This document shows positions 48,005-56,912 of a DNA stretch of 64,000 nt, piece by piece (positions within the stretch are counted from its first letter, which is position 1; each line of letters opens with the position of its first letter). The DNA comes from Luteimonas viscosa (lineage in GTDB: Bacteria; Pseudomonadota; Gammaproteobacteria; Xanthomonadales; Xanthomonadaceae): assembly GCF_008244685.1 (NCBI RefSeq), contig NZ_VTFT01000002.1, positions 62,001-126,000 on the forward strand, written 5' to 3'. A model generated the notes under the pieces. That model saw only the letters and a list, made by a program, of their open reading frames with translations. It was not told the DNA's origin and made no database searches. A program made the position numbers and the translations under genes.

Positions 48005-49356
48005 GGCAGCCTCGACACGGTCACGCGCAGCTTGCCGCTCGCGGTGAGCGGGATGTCGTCGACCCGCTGCAGGTCGAGGCTGGCGTCGTCGCCCAGCACC
48101 TTCGAGATTTCGCGCCGCACATAGGCTTCCTGCTGCGCGCCGAACTCCGGTCCCGGCACCACCTTCAGGGTGAAGCGTTCGAGGCTCTCCTGCACCACCT
48201 GGAAGCGGCGCACGCCGGCCACGTCCTTGAGCATGTGCGGGAAGAACTCGCCGGGCAGCACGCGGCCATCGGGCGTGCGGATGGCGTCGAGGCGGCGTCC
48301 CTCGATGCGGCTCAGGCGCGGCAGCCCGCGCCGCCCGACGCTGTGCCACGGGGCCTTGCGGCTGGCGACGTCGCCGTTGACGTAACGGATGAAGGGCATG
48401 CCCCAGTTGTGCAGGTCGGTAATGGCGAGTTCCCCGGTCTCGTTGCCGTCGCCGGCTTGCGATGCCTCCGCCAGTTCCACCACCAGGTGGTCGGCGTTGA
48501 TCAGCAGCCCGTCGCGATCCTCCGCTTCGCAGGCGATCAGCATGAATTCGCGGCAGCCGTAGGTGTTGTAGGCCCTGGCGCCCGGAAACGCGGCTTCGAT
48601 GATCGGGCGCTGGAAATCATGCAGCGCCTCGGCGGCGCCCAGAACGGACACCACCCCGGGGATGCTGCGGCCCTGTTCGAGCAGCCACCTCGATAGACGG
48701 ACAAGAGGGTCGACATAGGACACGATCACTTCCGGCCGGTATGCCGCGATGGCGTCGGCGTAGGCGGCCATGTTGTCGTCGCGCATCAGGAAACTGTTGA
48801 GCATGCGACGATGGAATGCGGCGTGGTACAGCCGCTCCTTCATCTGCGCCGCGCGTCCCGGTTCGCCGACCGCGCCGCCCCACAGGAACAGCGTGCGCCG
48901 TCCCATCCTGGCGCCGGTCCAGCCGTAGCCGCGCCACATCACCGCGGAGCGGCGCTCGTTGCTTTCGCGGGTGTAGCCGAAACGCAGCGGTTCGCCGGTG
49001 GACCCGCCGGTGGCCTTGTACAGCAGGCCCTCGCGCAGCGAGCGCGCCTTGAGATCCCCGGAATGCGCGCGGATGTCGGCCTTGGTCAGCACCGGCAGGC
49101 GTGCGTAATCCTGCATCGACTTCAGGTCGCCGGGTTCGAATCCCTCCGCTTCCCAGCGCGCGCGGTAGAACGGCACCTCGCGCCAGCAGTGCGCCACCAG
49201 CGCCTGCAGCTTGCGCCACTGGATCTGCGAGAGCTCCTCCGGCGACCGCCACTGGTTGGCGTCGTACTCGGCCAGGTGGCGCAGCATGCGGCGCCCCCGC
49301 AGCGATTCGTACGCCGGGTACAGGGCGCGCCGGAAGGCGTGTTCGTACAGGCTCAT
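48001..49356 (-). CDS. CapK/PaaK-like adenylate-forming enzyme
   Basis: A 451-aa member of the phenylacetate-CoA ligase-like (CapK) branch of the ANL superfamily, common in capsule and EPS operons. The nucleotide loop is LYKATGGSTGEPLRFGYTRES (about 113-133). A5-like AYNTYGCREFMLIACE (about 268-283) and the C-terminal domain with VQESLERFTLKVVPGP and LTASGKLRVTVSRL (the conserved Lys of ANL enzymes) are intact. It presumably activates a carboxylate with ATP, but the acceptor is unknown. It is coupled by 4-bp overlaps to the flippase before it and the GT4 after it. Confidence 0.85.
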   Translation of the reverse strand: MSLYEHAFRRALYPAYESLRGRRMLRHLAEYDANQWRSPEELSQIQWRKLQALVAHCWREVPFYRARWEAEGFEPGDLKSMQDYARLPVLTKADIRAHSGDLKARSLREGLLYKATGGSTGEPLRFGYTRESNERRSAVMWRGYGWTGARMGRRTLFLWGGAVGEPGRAAQMKERLYHAAFHRRMLNSFLMRDDNMAAYADAIAAYRPEVIVSYVDPLVRLSRWLLEQGRSIPGVVSVLGAAEALHDFQRPIIEAAFPGARAYNTYGCREFMLIACEAEDRDGLLINADHLVVELAEASQAGDGNETGELAITDLHNWGMPFIRYVNGDVASRKAPWHSVGRRGLPRLSRIEGRRLDAIRTPDGRVLPGEFFPHMLKDVAGVRRFQVVQESLERFTLKVVPGPEFGAQQEAYVRREISKVLGDDASLDLQRVDDIPLTASGKLRVTVSRLP

Positions 49357-50903
49357 GGGGCGGCTTCCGCACGGCGCACCGCCCAGACGAGGATCCGGGC
49401 CAAGAACGCGGGACGCCCCTTGCCCAGGCGCGCATGCAACTGCTGGAAATGCTGCAGGTCGGCCGCGCTCCAGAAACCCAGCAGCACGGTCCCGGCGGCG
49501 TAGAGGGTCGCGAGCAGCATCCCGCCGATCGCCAGCGTCGGCACCGGCGGAAGATGGCCGCGGACCAGCCATGCGGCAGCCGCCGCGAGGGTCGCGGACA
49601 GCAGCACCCGCGCGATGCGGGACCACTCCATGCGCGCCCCGCTGTAGTGCAGCGCCAGGCCGATCACGAGCGATCCCGTCAGCACGCTGGTGGCGGCGTA
49701 CGCAACGACCGCGCCGCCCAGCCCGTAGATGCGGATCAGCGCGACGTCCAGCCCCACCTTGACCAGCGAACAGGCCAGCACCGCGAACATCAATGCGCGC
49801 TGCCGGTCGGATCCGAGCAGGTAGCCCGATGCCGCCTGCGACAGCATGGGGATCGATCCGGCGGCGAGGCAGCACGCGAACACCAGTGCGGCGGGGGAGA
49901 ACGCGGCGCCGTAGAGCAGGCCGATGATCTCCTGGGCGAAGACCATGCCGAACGCCACCAGCGGCGCCGCCAGGCCGGCCAGGTAGGTGGTGGACATCGC
50001 CAGCCGCCGGTTCGCCACCTCCCGGCCCTGGGCCAGTGCGTTCGCCATCATCGGCAACAGCAGCGCGCCGAACACGCCGGGCACCAGCAGCAGCGCACCG
50101 CTCGCGAGCTGGAAGGCGACCTTGAACTGGCCGGCCGAGGCGGAGGAGTCGAACAGGGTCAGGAACAGCACCTCGACCTCGCTCGCGGTGACGAAGCTGA
50201 CCGCCACCGTCACCGCGACCAGCGCGGTGTAGCTGCGCAGGCGCCTGCGCGTGTCCTCGTCGAGCGGCTCGCGCATGGCCCGCGGTGGCAGCAGCGGCGC
50301 GATCTGGCGGCGCGAGATCCACCAGAACACGAAACTCGAGACGGTGAAACTGCCCAGGAACCACTCCATCGGGCCGTCGAACCACCACACCACGAGGATC
50401 AGCAGCAGGTTGAGCGGCGCGACGATGATGGCGATGGCCGCGGTGGCGCGGAAGTTCTCGTACCCCTTCGCGATACCGATGTTGAGCATGTACGACGCGC
50501 GCAGCGTGGTCGTCACCAGCAGGATCACCAGCAGCAGGCCGTGGTTGAACCCGGGCATGAGTCGCTGCCCCTGGAGCAGGAACAGCGCGGTGCCGCCCAG
50601 CAGCACGACCGCGAGGAAGCCCGCCTGCACGCGCCACGCCCATCCCAGCAGCGAACGGATCTGTGCCTCGCGGCCCGAGCCGCGCAGTTCGGCCACGAAC
50701 TTGATGACCGCGCTGGCGACGCCGGCATTGGTGATCACCACGCCGGTCGCCACCAGCCAGATCACGAGGCTGTACGCGCCGAAGTCCGCCGGACCCAGGT
50801 GCCGGGCGATGATGATCGACGTCAGCATCCCGAGGAGGTACTCGGTGTAGATGCCGACCGACGAGAACAGGGTGTTGCGGATGACCGTGCCGCGCGTGCT
50901 CAT
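49353..50903 (-). CDS. Wzx-type oligosaccharide flippase
   Basis: A 516-aa polytopic protein with about 14 hydrophobic segments, of the MATE-like polysaccharide transporter superfamily. It begins TVIRNTLFSSVGIYTEYLLGMLTSIIIARHLGPADFGAYSLVIWL, the classic Wzx/RfbX N terminus. It should flip undecaprenyl-linked repeat units across the inner membrane for polymerisation by the neighbouring Wzy-like protein. The start ATG 50903 overlaps the upstream gene by 4 bp. Confidence 0.92.
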   Translation of the reverse strand: MSTRGTVIRNTLFSSVGIYTEYLLGMLTSIIIARHLGPADFGAYSLVIWLVATGVVITNAGVASAVIKFVAELRGSGREAQIRSLLGWAWRVQAGFLAVVLLGGTALFLLQGQRLMPGFNHGLLLVILLVTTTLRASYMLNIGIAKGYENFRATAAIAIIVAPLNLLLILVVWWFDGPMEWFLGSFTVSSFVFWWISRRQIAPLLPPRAMREPLDEDTRRRLRSYTALVAVTVAVSFVTASEVEVLFLTLFDSSASAGQFKVAFQLASGALLLVPGVFGALLLPMMANALAQGREVANRRLAMSTTYLAGLAAPLVAFGMVFAQEIIGLLYGAAFSPAALVFACCLAAGSIPMLSQAASGYLLGSDRQRALMFAVLACSLVKVGLDVALIRIYGLGGAVVAYAATSVLTGSLVIGLALHYSGARMEWSRIARVLLSATLAAAAAWLVRGHLPPVPTLAIGGMLLATLYAAGTVLLGFWSAADLQHFQQLHARLGKGRPAFLARILVWAVRRAEAAP

Positions 50904-52177
50904 GATGCCGCCATCACGAACAGCACCTTGACCACCAGCCACAGCGCGATCGCGCTGCCCAGCGACGCCACGCACCACTTGAACCAGTCGCGCTGCACGC
51001 TGAATGCCGGCAGGCCCGCCCAGCGCTCCTGGGCACCGCCATACCAGCCGGTGACCAGGCCGAGCAGGATGTAGAGCAGGATCACGTAGCTGCGGCTGAG
51101 GAAGAACGCGCAGGCGAAGAAGCCGACCATCGAGATCAGCAGGGTCATCGCCATGCGGCGCTCCTCCGCCCACGCGACCTGGTGTTCCGGATCCTCCATC
51201 TCCGCCGGCAGGCGCAGCACCATCACCGGCATGAGCACGCAGTAGCCGACCATCGCCAGCCAGACCGTGTAGCCGACGATGCCGGTCTCCGCGAGCACGA
51301 GCACGAACGAGTTGTGTGCGGTGAGGAAGGTGTGCTCGGTGAAGTTGCCGACGCCGACCCCGAACACCGGGTTGGCCAGGAACATCTGGATGCCGTCGTA
51401 CCAGGTCTCGATCCGGCCGTAGGCGGACGACTCGCCGGCGTCGAGTTCCTGCATGCGCGTGGGCAGGGCCATCAGCACCGCCATGCCCGCCGCGCCGAGC
51501 GTGCCGGCCACCAGCAGCCCGCGCCGCAGCCACAGCCACACGCCCGCCATGGCCATCACCGCGAGGAAGGAGCCGCGTGAATCGGTGAGGTACACGCCGT
51601 AGAGCAGGGCGACCGCCACCGACCACCAGAACAGGCGGCGCAACCCCATCGCCCCGCCGCGCCCGCCCATCAGCAGGGTCATCGGGATCGCGATGATGAA
51701 CAGCATCGCCAGGTCGTTGGGATCGCTGAAGATGCCCACGTACTGGATGCGCCCGTCCTGCACCGTCGGCATGCCGGTCCAGCCCTGGCCGAGCTTGACC
51801 TGCTCGATGCCGTGGATGGTCAGCACCAGCGCGCACAACGCGATGACCCACATCATCCGCAGCATGTTCTTCGGCGAGTGGCCGGCCTGCGCGATCAGCA
51901 CCAGCGCGATCAGTGCGGGCAGGAAATGCATGAAGCGCGAGATCGCGCCGCCGGCCCAGCCGTTCACGACCATCGTGAACATGCCGATGACGATGAACAC
52001 GACCAGCAGCAGGTAGGTCGGCTGCCGGAACGGCCGCCGTCCGGAGCCGAGCGCCCAGGCGCCAAGCGCGCCCAGCATCGCGATCGGCAGGATCGGGATG
52101 CCCAGGTCGACGAGGGCGGGGTATTCCTGGGGGCGGATCAGTACGAGCGCCAGCCAGACAAGCAGGAACAACATCAC
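50900..52177 (-). CDS. O-antigen ligase/polymerase (Wzy/WaaL superfamily)
   Basis: 425 aa with about ten or more membrane segments. The large periplasmic-loop region carries VYLTDSRGSFLAVMAM (about 199-214) and LTAHNSFVLVLAETGIVG (about 292-309), the two conserved motifs of the O-antigen ligase domain (Arg and His catalytic candidates). Proteins of this length in exosortase-type EPS loci are often annotated as exosortase-associated O-glycosylation ligase. Here either polymerase or ligase is possible, and no other polymerase is visible in the window. 4-bp overlaps with both neighbours. Confidence 0.88.
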   Translation of the reverse strand: MMLFLLVWLALVLIRPQEYPALVDLGIPILPIAMLGALGAWALGSGRRPFRQPTYLLLVVFIVIGMFTMVVNGWAGGAISRFMHFLPALIALVLIAQAGHSPKNMLRMMWVIALCALVLTIHGIEQVKLGQGWTGMPTVQDGRIQYVGIFSDPNDLAMLFIIAIPMTLLMGGRGGAMGLRRLFWWSVAVALLYGVYLTDSRGSFLAVMAMAGVWLWLRRGLLVAGTLGAAGMAVLMALPTRMQELDAGESSAYGRIETWYDGIQMFLANPVFGVGVGNFTEHTFLTAHNSFVLVLAETGIVGYTVWLAMVGYCVLMPVMVLRLPAEMEDPEHQVAWAEERRMAMTLLISMVGFFACAFFLSRSYVILLYILLGLVTGWYGGAQERWAGLPAFSVQRDWFKWCVASLGSAIALWLVVKVLFVMAAS

Positions 52178-53274
52178 GATGGATACACCCTCAGTTTCGA
52201 GGCGTGCGAGAACAGTTCCGGCGCGGCGAGGATCCCCTGGAACCAGCCGTCGTCGACGTCCGCTTCCACCGCGACGCGCAGCAGGCGGTAGCGATTCGTT
52301 TCATCGGGCACGCTGACACCGTTGATGTAGCTGAATCCGATCCGGAACCCCTGCGCGTGGACGGCCTCGATCACCCGCGCGTCGTACGCGTCCGGCCCGC
52401 CGACCGGGTAGGACAGCGCGATGGCCGGCGCCCCGAGCTCGGCGGTCAGGCGTGCCTGGCACTCGGAGATCTCCGCCTGCAGCGCCCCGTCGGACAGTTT
52501 GGCCAGCATCCGGTGATGCACCCCGTGTCCACCGATCTCCATTCCGCCGTCGCGCATCTCGCGCAGCTGGTCCCAGGTCATCGGCCGGCAGTCGGCGTGC
52601 GCCGCAGCCGTGCGCGGGCGACCGCAGCGTGCCTGCAGGTCGTCGATCACGGCCTGCTGGCCGGTGTCGTCGAGGTACTTGAGCCGGTCGAGCACGACGC
52701 CGGTGAGGGCGTGCCGCGCATCGCGGTCCGCCGGCAGGGGAAGGTCGATCCCCAGGTCGGGCAGGCACAGGCGCCCGTCGTTCATGGTCACCACGAGGTG
52801 CGCCACCCAGTCGTACGCGTAGGGCATGCCGTTGTCGATGTGGCCGGTGGCCACGAAGAAGGTCGCCGGCACGCCGAGCTCGCGCAGGATCGGGAAGGCG
52901 ACGGCGTAATTGTCGTCGTAGCCGTCGTCGAACGTGACCAGTACGGCATCGCGCGGCAGGGCCGGGCCGCCGTCGAGCGCCGCCACCACCTCGCGGCAGG
53001 AAACCGGGTGGTAGCACTCGCGGAGGTGCCGCATCTGGCCGCGGAAATCGGCCGGCGAGGCGCTGACCAGGGCGCGATCGAACGCGAACTCCCGCGCGAC
53101 TTCGCGCACACGGTGGTAGGCGAGCACCCGCAGGTCGCGGCGGAACAGCCCGCGCACCGTCCGCAGCAGCGGCAGCATGCGCCAGGCGTACGCACGCTCG
53201 GCCAGGCGCTGGCGCCGGCTGACGGCGGCCGGTCGGGGCCCGTACGCTGCGACGATGGCGGGATCAAGCGGCAT
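52174..53274 (-). CDS. polysaccharide deacetylase, first gene of the EPS operon
   Basis: 366 aa. The NodB motifs are VLVTFDDGYDDN (Asp-Asp about 116-117), MEIGGHGVHHRML with metal histidines (about 249-256) and ALSYPVGGPDAYD (about 290-302). An insertion of about 100 residues (AYDWVAHLVVTMNDGRL...) separates motifs 1 and 2, as in longer EPS-locus deacetylases. There is no signal peptide; MPLDPA at 53274 is the first credible ATG, and an internal ATG (MLPLLRTV, residue 33) is possible since neither has a ribosome binding site. Divergent from the J-domain gene across a 271-bp spacer (53275-53545) that should hold the operon promoter; no boxes are clear. Confidence 0.87.
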   Translation of the reverse strand: MPLDPAIVAAYGPRPAAVSRRQRLAERAYAWRMLPLLRTVRGLFRRDLRVLAYHRVREVAREFAFDRALVSASPADFRGQMRHLRECYHPVSCREVVAALDGGPALPRDAVLVTFDDGYDDNYAVAFPILRELGVPATFFVATGHIDNGMPYAYDWVAHLVVTMNDGRLCLPDLGIDLPLPADRDARHALTGVVLDRLKYLDDTGQQAVIDDLQARCGRPRTAAAHADCRPMTWDQLREMRDGGMEIGGHGVHHRMLAKLSDGALQAEISECQARLTAELGAPAIALSYPVGGPDAYDARVIEAVHAQGFRIGFSYINGVSVPDETNRYRLLRVAVEADVDDGWFQGILAAPELFSHASKLRVYPS

Positions 53275-53545
53275 GGATCGGCGGGCGACCGCGCGTGTGC
53301 GCGGACGATGGTCCGCGCCCCGGACGGTGCGTCTGGTTCCCCCTGGTGGCAAATACGGCGGCGGACATGTCGCCGGACATCGCGCGTGCGATGGCTTCCC
53401 GACCGGCAGTGCGCGACCCCTGCCTGCAAGCATAGGCGTTCGCCACGGGGGTTGTCATCGCACCCCGATGCACGCGCATCCGCTGGCCGGCGCGGGCCCG
53501 GTTTCGCGTACGCTGTCTCGAATCGACCGCCTGTTGAACCGACGG

Positions 53546-54271
53546 ATGTCCGACCAGACCGACTTCATCGCCCTGTACAGTGAACTCGGCATCGAGCCGG
53601 ACTGCTCGCTGGACGGGCTGCGGATGGCCTATCGGCGCCGCGTCGCCGACCTGCATCCGGACCGCGCCGGAGATTCGGGCGAGGACGAACTCAAGGCCCT
53701 GAACCTGCAGTACGCCGCGGCCCTGGAATTCCACCGTCATTACGGCCGCCTGCCCGGTGCAGCGGCGCCCGCCACGCGGCGCCGGCAGGTGCCGGGCGGA
53801 TCGCGCCGTTCCGCGCAAGCGGTAGCGAACGTCGAGGAGGAGGCGGAAGCACCGCAGGCGCGCCGTCCCTCGCGGATGATCGTGTATGGCATCTTGCTGC
53901 TGTCGGCGCTGCTGGTGTGGTGGCTTTCGCGCACCGACGGCCCATCGCCCGGATCCAGTGGTGGTATTGCCGGAAACGAACGTGGAACGGCGCCATCCGC
54001 GGCCATTGCGCTGCGTCTGGGCATGCCGGTGCCGGACGTCGTCGCGATGCTCGGGGAACCGGTCAGCCGCGAGCTCGGCGGCACGCAATGGGTGTACGGC
54101 CCGTCGTGGGTGCGCTTCGAATGCTCGCAGGTGATCGACTGGTACAGTTCGCCGCTGCAGCCGCTGCGCGCCTCGCGTTCGCGTCCCGACGGAGAGGAGG
54201 CCGCGGTGCTGGCACGTGCCGATGCCCGCCGCTGCCCGCCGGTGGCAGCGGCATCGGGACGCACCTGGTAG
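53546..54271 (+). CDS. membrane J-domain protein with a BamE-like C-terminal domain
   Basis: 241 aa. A DnaJ domain starts the protein (DFIALYSELGIEPDCSLDGLRMAYRRRVADLHPDRAGDS, with the HPD triad at about 37-39). A basic/acidic linker, one membrane helix (MIVYGILLLSALLVWWLS, about 110-128) and a periplasmic domain with LRLGMPVPDVVAMLGEPVSRELGGTQWVYG (about 154-183) follow. That last part resembles the BamE/SmpA-type fold. The orientation would put the J domain in the cytoplasm, recruiting DnaK to the membrane. The start ATG 53546 is chosen because it begins the J domain. It is followed 3 bp later by a methyltransferase gene. Confidence 0.78.
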   Translation: MSDQTDFIALYSELGIEPDCSLDGLRMAYRRRVADLHPDRAGDSGEDELKALNLQYAAALEFHRHYGRLPGAAAPATRRRQVPGGSRRSAQAVANVEEEAEAPQARRPSRMIVYGILLLSALLVWWLSRTDGPSPGSSGGIAGNERGTAPSAAIALRLGMPVPDVVAMLGEPVSRELGGTQWVYGPSWVRFECSQVIDWYSSPLQPLRASRSRPDGEEAAVLARADARRCPPVAAASGRTW

Positions 54272-54274
54272 GCC

Positions 54275-54883
54275 ATGGACCGTTTCAACGCGAAACTGAG
54301 GAAGGCCGTCCGCCGCACATGGATGAAATACGCCATGCGCGGCGTGGGTGGCGCCGACGACTACGGGCGGCTGGACCTGGCTTACCGGCTGGGCGACCCC
54401 TGGAACATGGAGTCGGGTCTCGAACAGGCGCGCTTCGCCGCCACCAACGCACTGGTGGCGCGCACCTTCGGCCGGGTGGGCAGCCTGCTGGAAGTCGGCT
54501 GTGGCGAGGGCCACCAGACGCTGGCCCTGCAACAGCTTGCCGGAGAGGTCTACGGCATCGATGTCAGTCCCACGGCGATCGAGCGCGCCCGCCAGCGCGT
54601 GCCCGGGGCGCAGTTCGCCGCCACCGACATCGAGCATCAGCCCTGGGGCGACCAGCGCGCGCGATTCGACCTGGTGGTGGCCTGCGAGGTGCTGTACTAC
54701 ATCAAGGACATCCCGGCGACGCTGTCGCGCATGAGCCACCTCGGCAGCGCCTGCCTGGTCACCTTCTTCGTGCCCGCCCTGGTGCGCGTGGGGCCGCACC
54801 TGGAGGGCATCGCGGGGCTGCAGAAGGACTGGCTGCACCACGGCGGCGAAACCTGGCTGGCGTGCTGGTGGCGCAACCAATGA
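54275..54883 (+). CDS. NodS-like SAM-dependent methyltransferase
   Basis: 202 aa. SAM motif SLLEVGCGEGHQTLAL (about 69-84), strand-2 acid in VYGIDVSPTAIERAR, and DLVVACEVLYYIKDIPATLSRM (about 130-151). The layout is closest to NodS-like N-methyltransferases, which act on deacetylated amino sugars of Nod factors. With three NodB deacetylases in the locus, methylation of a freed amino group is an attractive inference. It starts 3 bp after the J-domain gene and precedes asnB by 47 bp. Confidence 0.82.
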   Translation: MDRFNAKLRKAVRRTWMKYAMRGVGGADDYGRLDLAYRLGDPWNMESGLEQARFAATNALVARTFGRVGSLLEVGCGEGHQTLALQQLAGEVYGIDVSPTAIERARQRVPGAQFAATDIEHQPWGDQRARFDLVVACEVLYYIKDIPATLSRMSHLGSACLVTFFVPALVRVGPHLEGIAGLQKDWLHHGGETWLACWWRNQ

Positions 54884-54930
54884 GCCATCGGCCGGATCGC
54901 GCGTGCGGCGCGCGCAGGGGGAACTGAACC

Positions 54931-56868
54931 ATGTGCGGCCTGGCGGGATACCTGGGCCACCCGTCCGCGGACGGCGGCGGCCTCGACGTGCTGCAGCGGA
55001 TGATCCACACCCTCGCGCACCGCGGGCCGGACGGCTACGGCTTCCATGTCGAACCGGGCGTCGGACTGGCGCACGCGCGGCTGTCGATCATCGACCTGGC
55101 CACCGGCGACCAGCCGATCCACAACCCCGCACGCAGCGTCTGGACCGTCTTCAACGGCGAGATCTTCAACTTCGTCGAGTTGCGCGCCCGGCTCGAGGCG
55201 CAGGGGCACGTGTTCTACACCCGCTCCGACACCGAGGTGATCGTCCACCTCTACGACCGCTACGGCGACCGTTTCGTCGAGCATCTCAACGGGCAGTTCG
55301 CGATCGCGCTGTGGGACGGCGCGCGCCGGCGGCTGGTGCTGGCGCGCGATCGCGCCGGGATCCGCCCGCTGTACTGGACCCGCGCGCGTGGCACGTTGTG
55401 GTTCGCCTCGGAGACCAAGGCGCTGTTCGCGGCCCTGCCCGAGCGCGCGCGGCTGTCGGTGGCCGGCGTGATGCAGGCCTTCAGCTACTGGGCGCCGCTC
55501 GATCCCGACACCGCCTGGGAGGACGTGCACACCCTGCCGCCCGGACACGTGCTGGCCGTGGAGGACGACGGCACGCAGACGCTGACGCGCTACTGGGACT
55601 GGACCTTTCCGGTCGCGGCGCAGTCGCGCTCCACCCGGTTCGCCAGCATCGAACAGGCCGCCGGCGAGTTGCGCGAACGGCTGGTGGACGCGGTGCGCCT
55701 GCAGTTGCGTGCCGACGTGCCGGTTGGCGCCTATCTCAGCGGCGGGCTCGACTCCTCGGGCATCGTCGCCCTGATCCGCGGCTTCACCGACACCCCGGTG
55801 CGCACCTTCTCGGTCGCGTTCGACCAGCCCGAGTTCGACGAGAGCGCACACCAGCAGGCGATGGTCCGGCACCTGGGCACCGACCATTCCACCCTGCGCA
55901 TCTCGCCGCGCGAGATCGGCCGCGCGTTCCCGCGCCTGGTCGCCCATGCCGAAACCCCGGTGCTGCGCACCGCCGCGGTGCCGCTGATGCTGCTGGCCGA
56001 TTCGGTACGCGCACACGGCTACACCGTGGTGCTGACCGGGGAGGGCGCCGACGAGGTGTTCGGCGGCTACGACCTGTTCAAGGAAGCCAAGGTCCGGCGC
56101 TTCTGGGCGCGCCAGCCAGATTCCAAGATGCGGCCGAAGCTGCTGTCGCGGCTGTACGGCTACCTCGAGAACTCGCCGGCCGCCAACCCGGCCTTCGCCG
56201 CGTCGTTCTTCGGCCAGGGCCGGGAACACCTCGACCGCGCGATCTTCGCGCACGTACCGCGCTGGACCACCTCGCAGCGCGCGTTCGCCTTCCTCGCGCC
56301 CGAACTGCGCGCGCAGGCCGCGCAATGGGACGCGCTGGCATTCGCCGAATCGCGGCTGCCGGCGAACATACTCGACTGGGCGCCGCTCTCGCGCGACCAG
56401 TACGTCGAGGCCAAGACCCTGCTGGCCGGCTACCTGCTGGCCACGCAGGGCGACCGCGTCGCCATGGCCGGCTCGATCGAGGGTCGCTACCCGTACCTCG
56501 ACCACACCCTGATCGAGTGGGCGAACACCCTGCCGCCTTCGTGGAAGATCCGCGGCCTGACCGAGAAACACATCCTGCGCCTGGCGCTGGGCGACCTGCT
56601 GCCGGCCGACATCGCCAGGCGCACCAAGCAGCCCTACCGCGCGCCCGACAGCGCCAGCTTCTTCGAAGCCGGCCAGCCGCTGGACTACGTGGGCGACCTG
56701 TTCGCGGCCGACAACCTGCGCGCCAGCGGGATGTTCGACGTCGAGGCGACGACGCGGCTGTTCGCCAAGGCGCGCGCGGGGCGGGCGATCGGGTTCGCCG
56801 ACAACCAGGCCTTCGTCGGCGTGCTGTCGACCCTGCTGCTGCTGCGCAACCACGCGCTGGCGGCCTGA
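54931..56868 (+). CDS. asparagine synthetase B-type glutamine amidotransferase of the EPS locus
   Basis: 645 aa. A class II glutaminase domain with nucleophile Cys2 (MCGLAGYLG), LAHRGPDGYG and FNGEIFNFVELR. The synthetase domain has the PP-loop AYLSGGLDSSGIVAL (about 267-281) and LTGEGADEVFGGYD (about 370-383). It transfers glutamine nitrogen to an adenylated carboxylate. Such AsnB-like proteins are common in exosortase-type EPS loci, where the acceptor is more likely a polysaccharide or carrier-bound acid than aspartate. It starts 47 bp after the methyltransferase and converges on the PQQ-type dehydrogenase gene. No asnB symbol is given because the substrate is uncertain. Confidence 0.88.
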   Translation: MCGLAGYLGHPSADGGGLDVLQRMIHTLAHRGPDGYGFHVEPGVGLAHARLSIIDLATGDQPIHNPARSVWTVFNGEIFNFVELRARLEAQGHVFYTRSDTEVIVHLYDRYGDRFVEHLNGQFAIALWDGARRRLVLARDRAGIRPLYWTRARGTLWFASETKALFAALPERARLSVAGVMQAFSYWAPLDPDTAWEDVHTLPPGHVLAVEDDGTQTLTRYWDWTFPVAAQSRSTRFASIEQAAGELRERLVDAVRLQLRADVPVGAYLSGGLDSSGIVALIRGFTDTPVRTFSVAFDQPEFDESAHQQAMVRHLGTDHSTLRISPREIGRAFPRLVAHAETPVLRTAAVPLMLLADSVRAHGYTVVLTGEGADEVFGGYDLFKEAKVRRFWARQPDSKMRPKLLSRLYGYLENSPAANPAFAASFFGQGREHLDRAIFAHVPRWTTSQRAFAFLAPELRAQAAQWDALAFAESRLPANILDWAPLSRDQYVEAKTLLAGYLLATQGDRVAMAGSIEGRYPYLDHTLIEWANTLPPSWKIRGLTEKHILRLALGDLLPADIARRTKQPYRAPDSASFFEAGQPLDYVGDLFAADNLRASGMFDVEATTRLFAKARAGRAIGFADNQAFVGVLSTLLLLRNHALAA

Positions 56869-56912
56869 CCGGGTCGTCCGACCGCGTGGGCGCGGCCCGC
56901 CCGCAAGGCCGG

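Noticed and set aside
50900-52177. An exosortase
   Set aside because: The membrane protein has O-antigen-ligase motifs and lacks the exosortase Cys/Arg/His signature.
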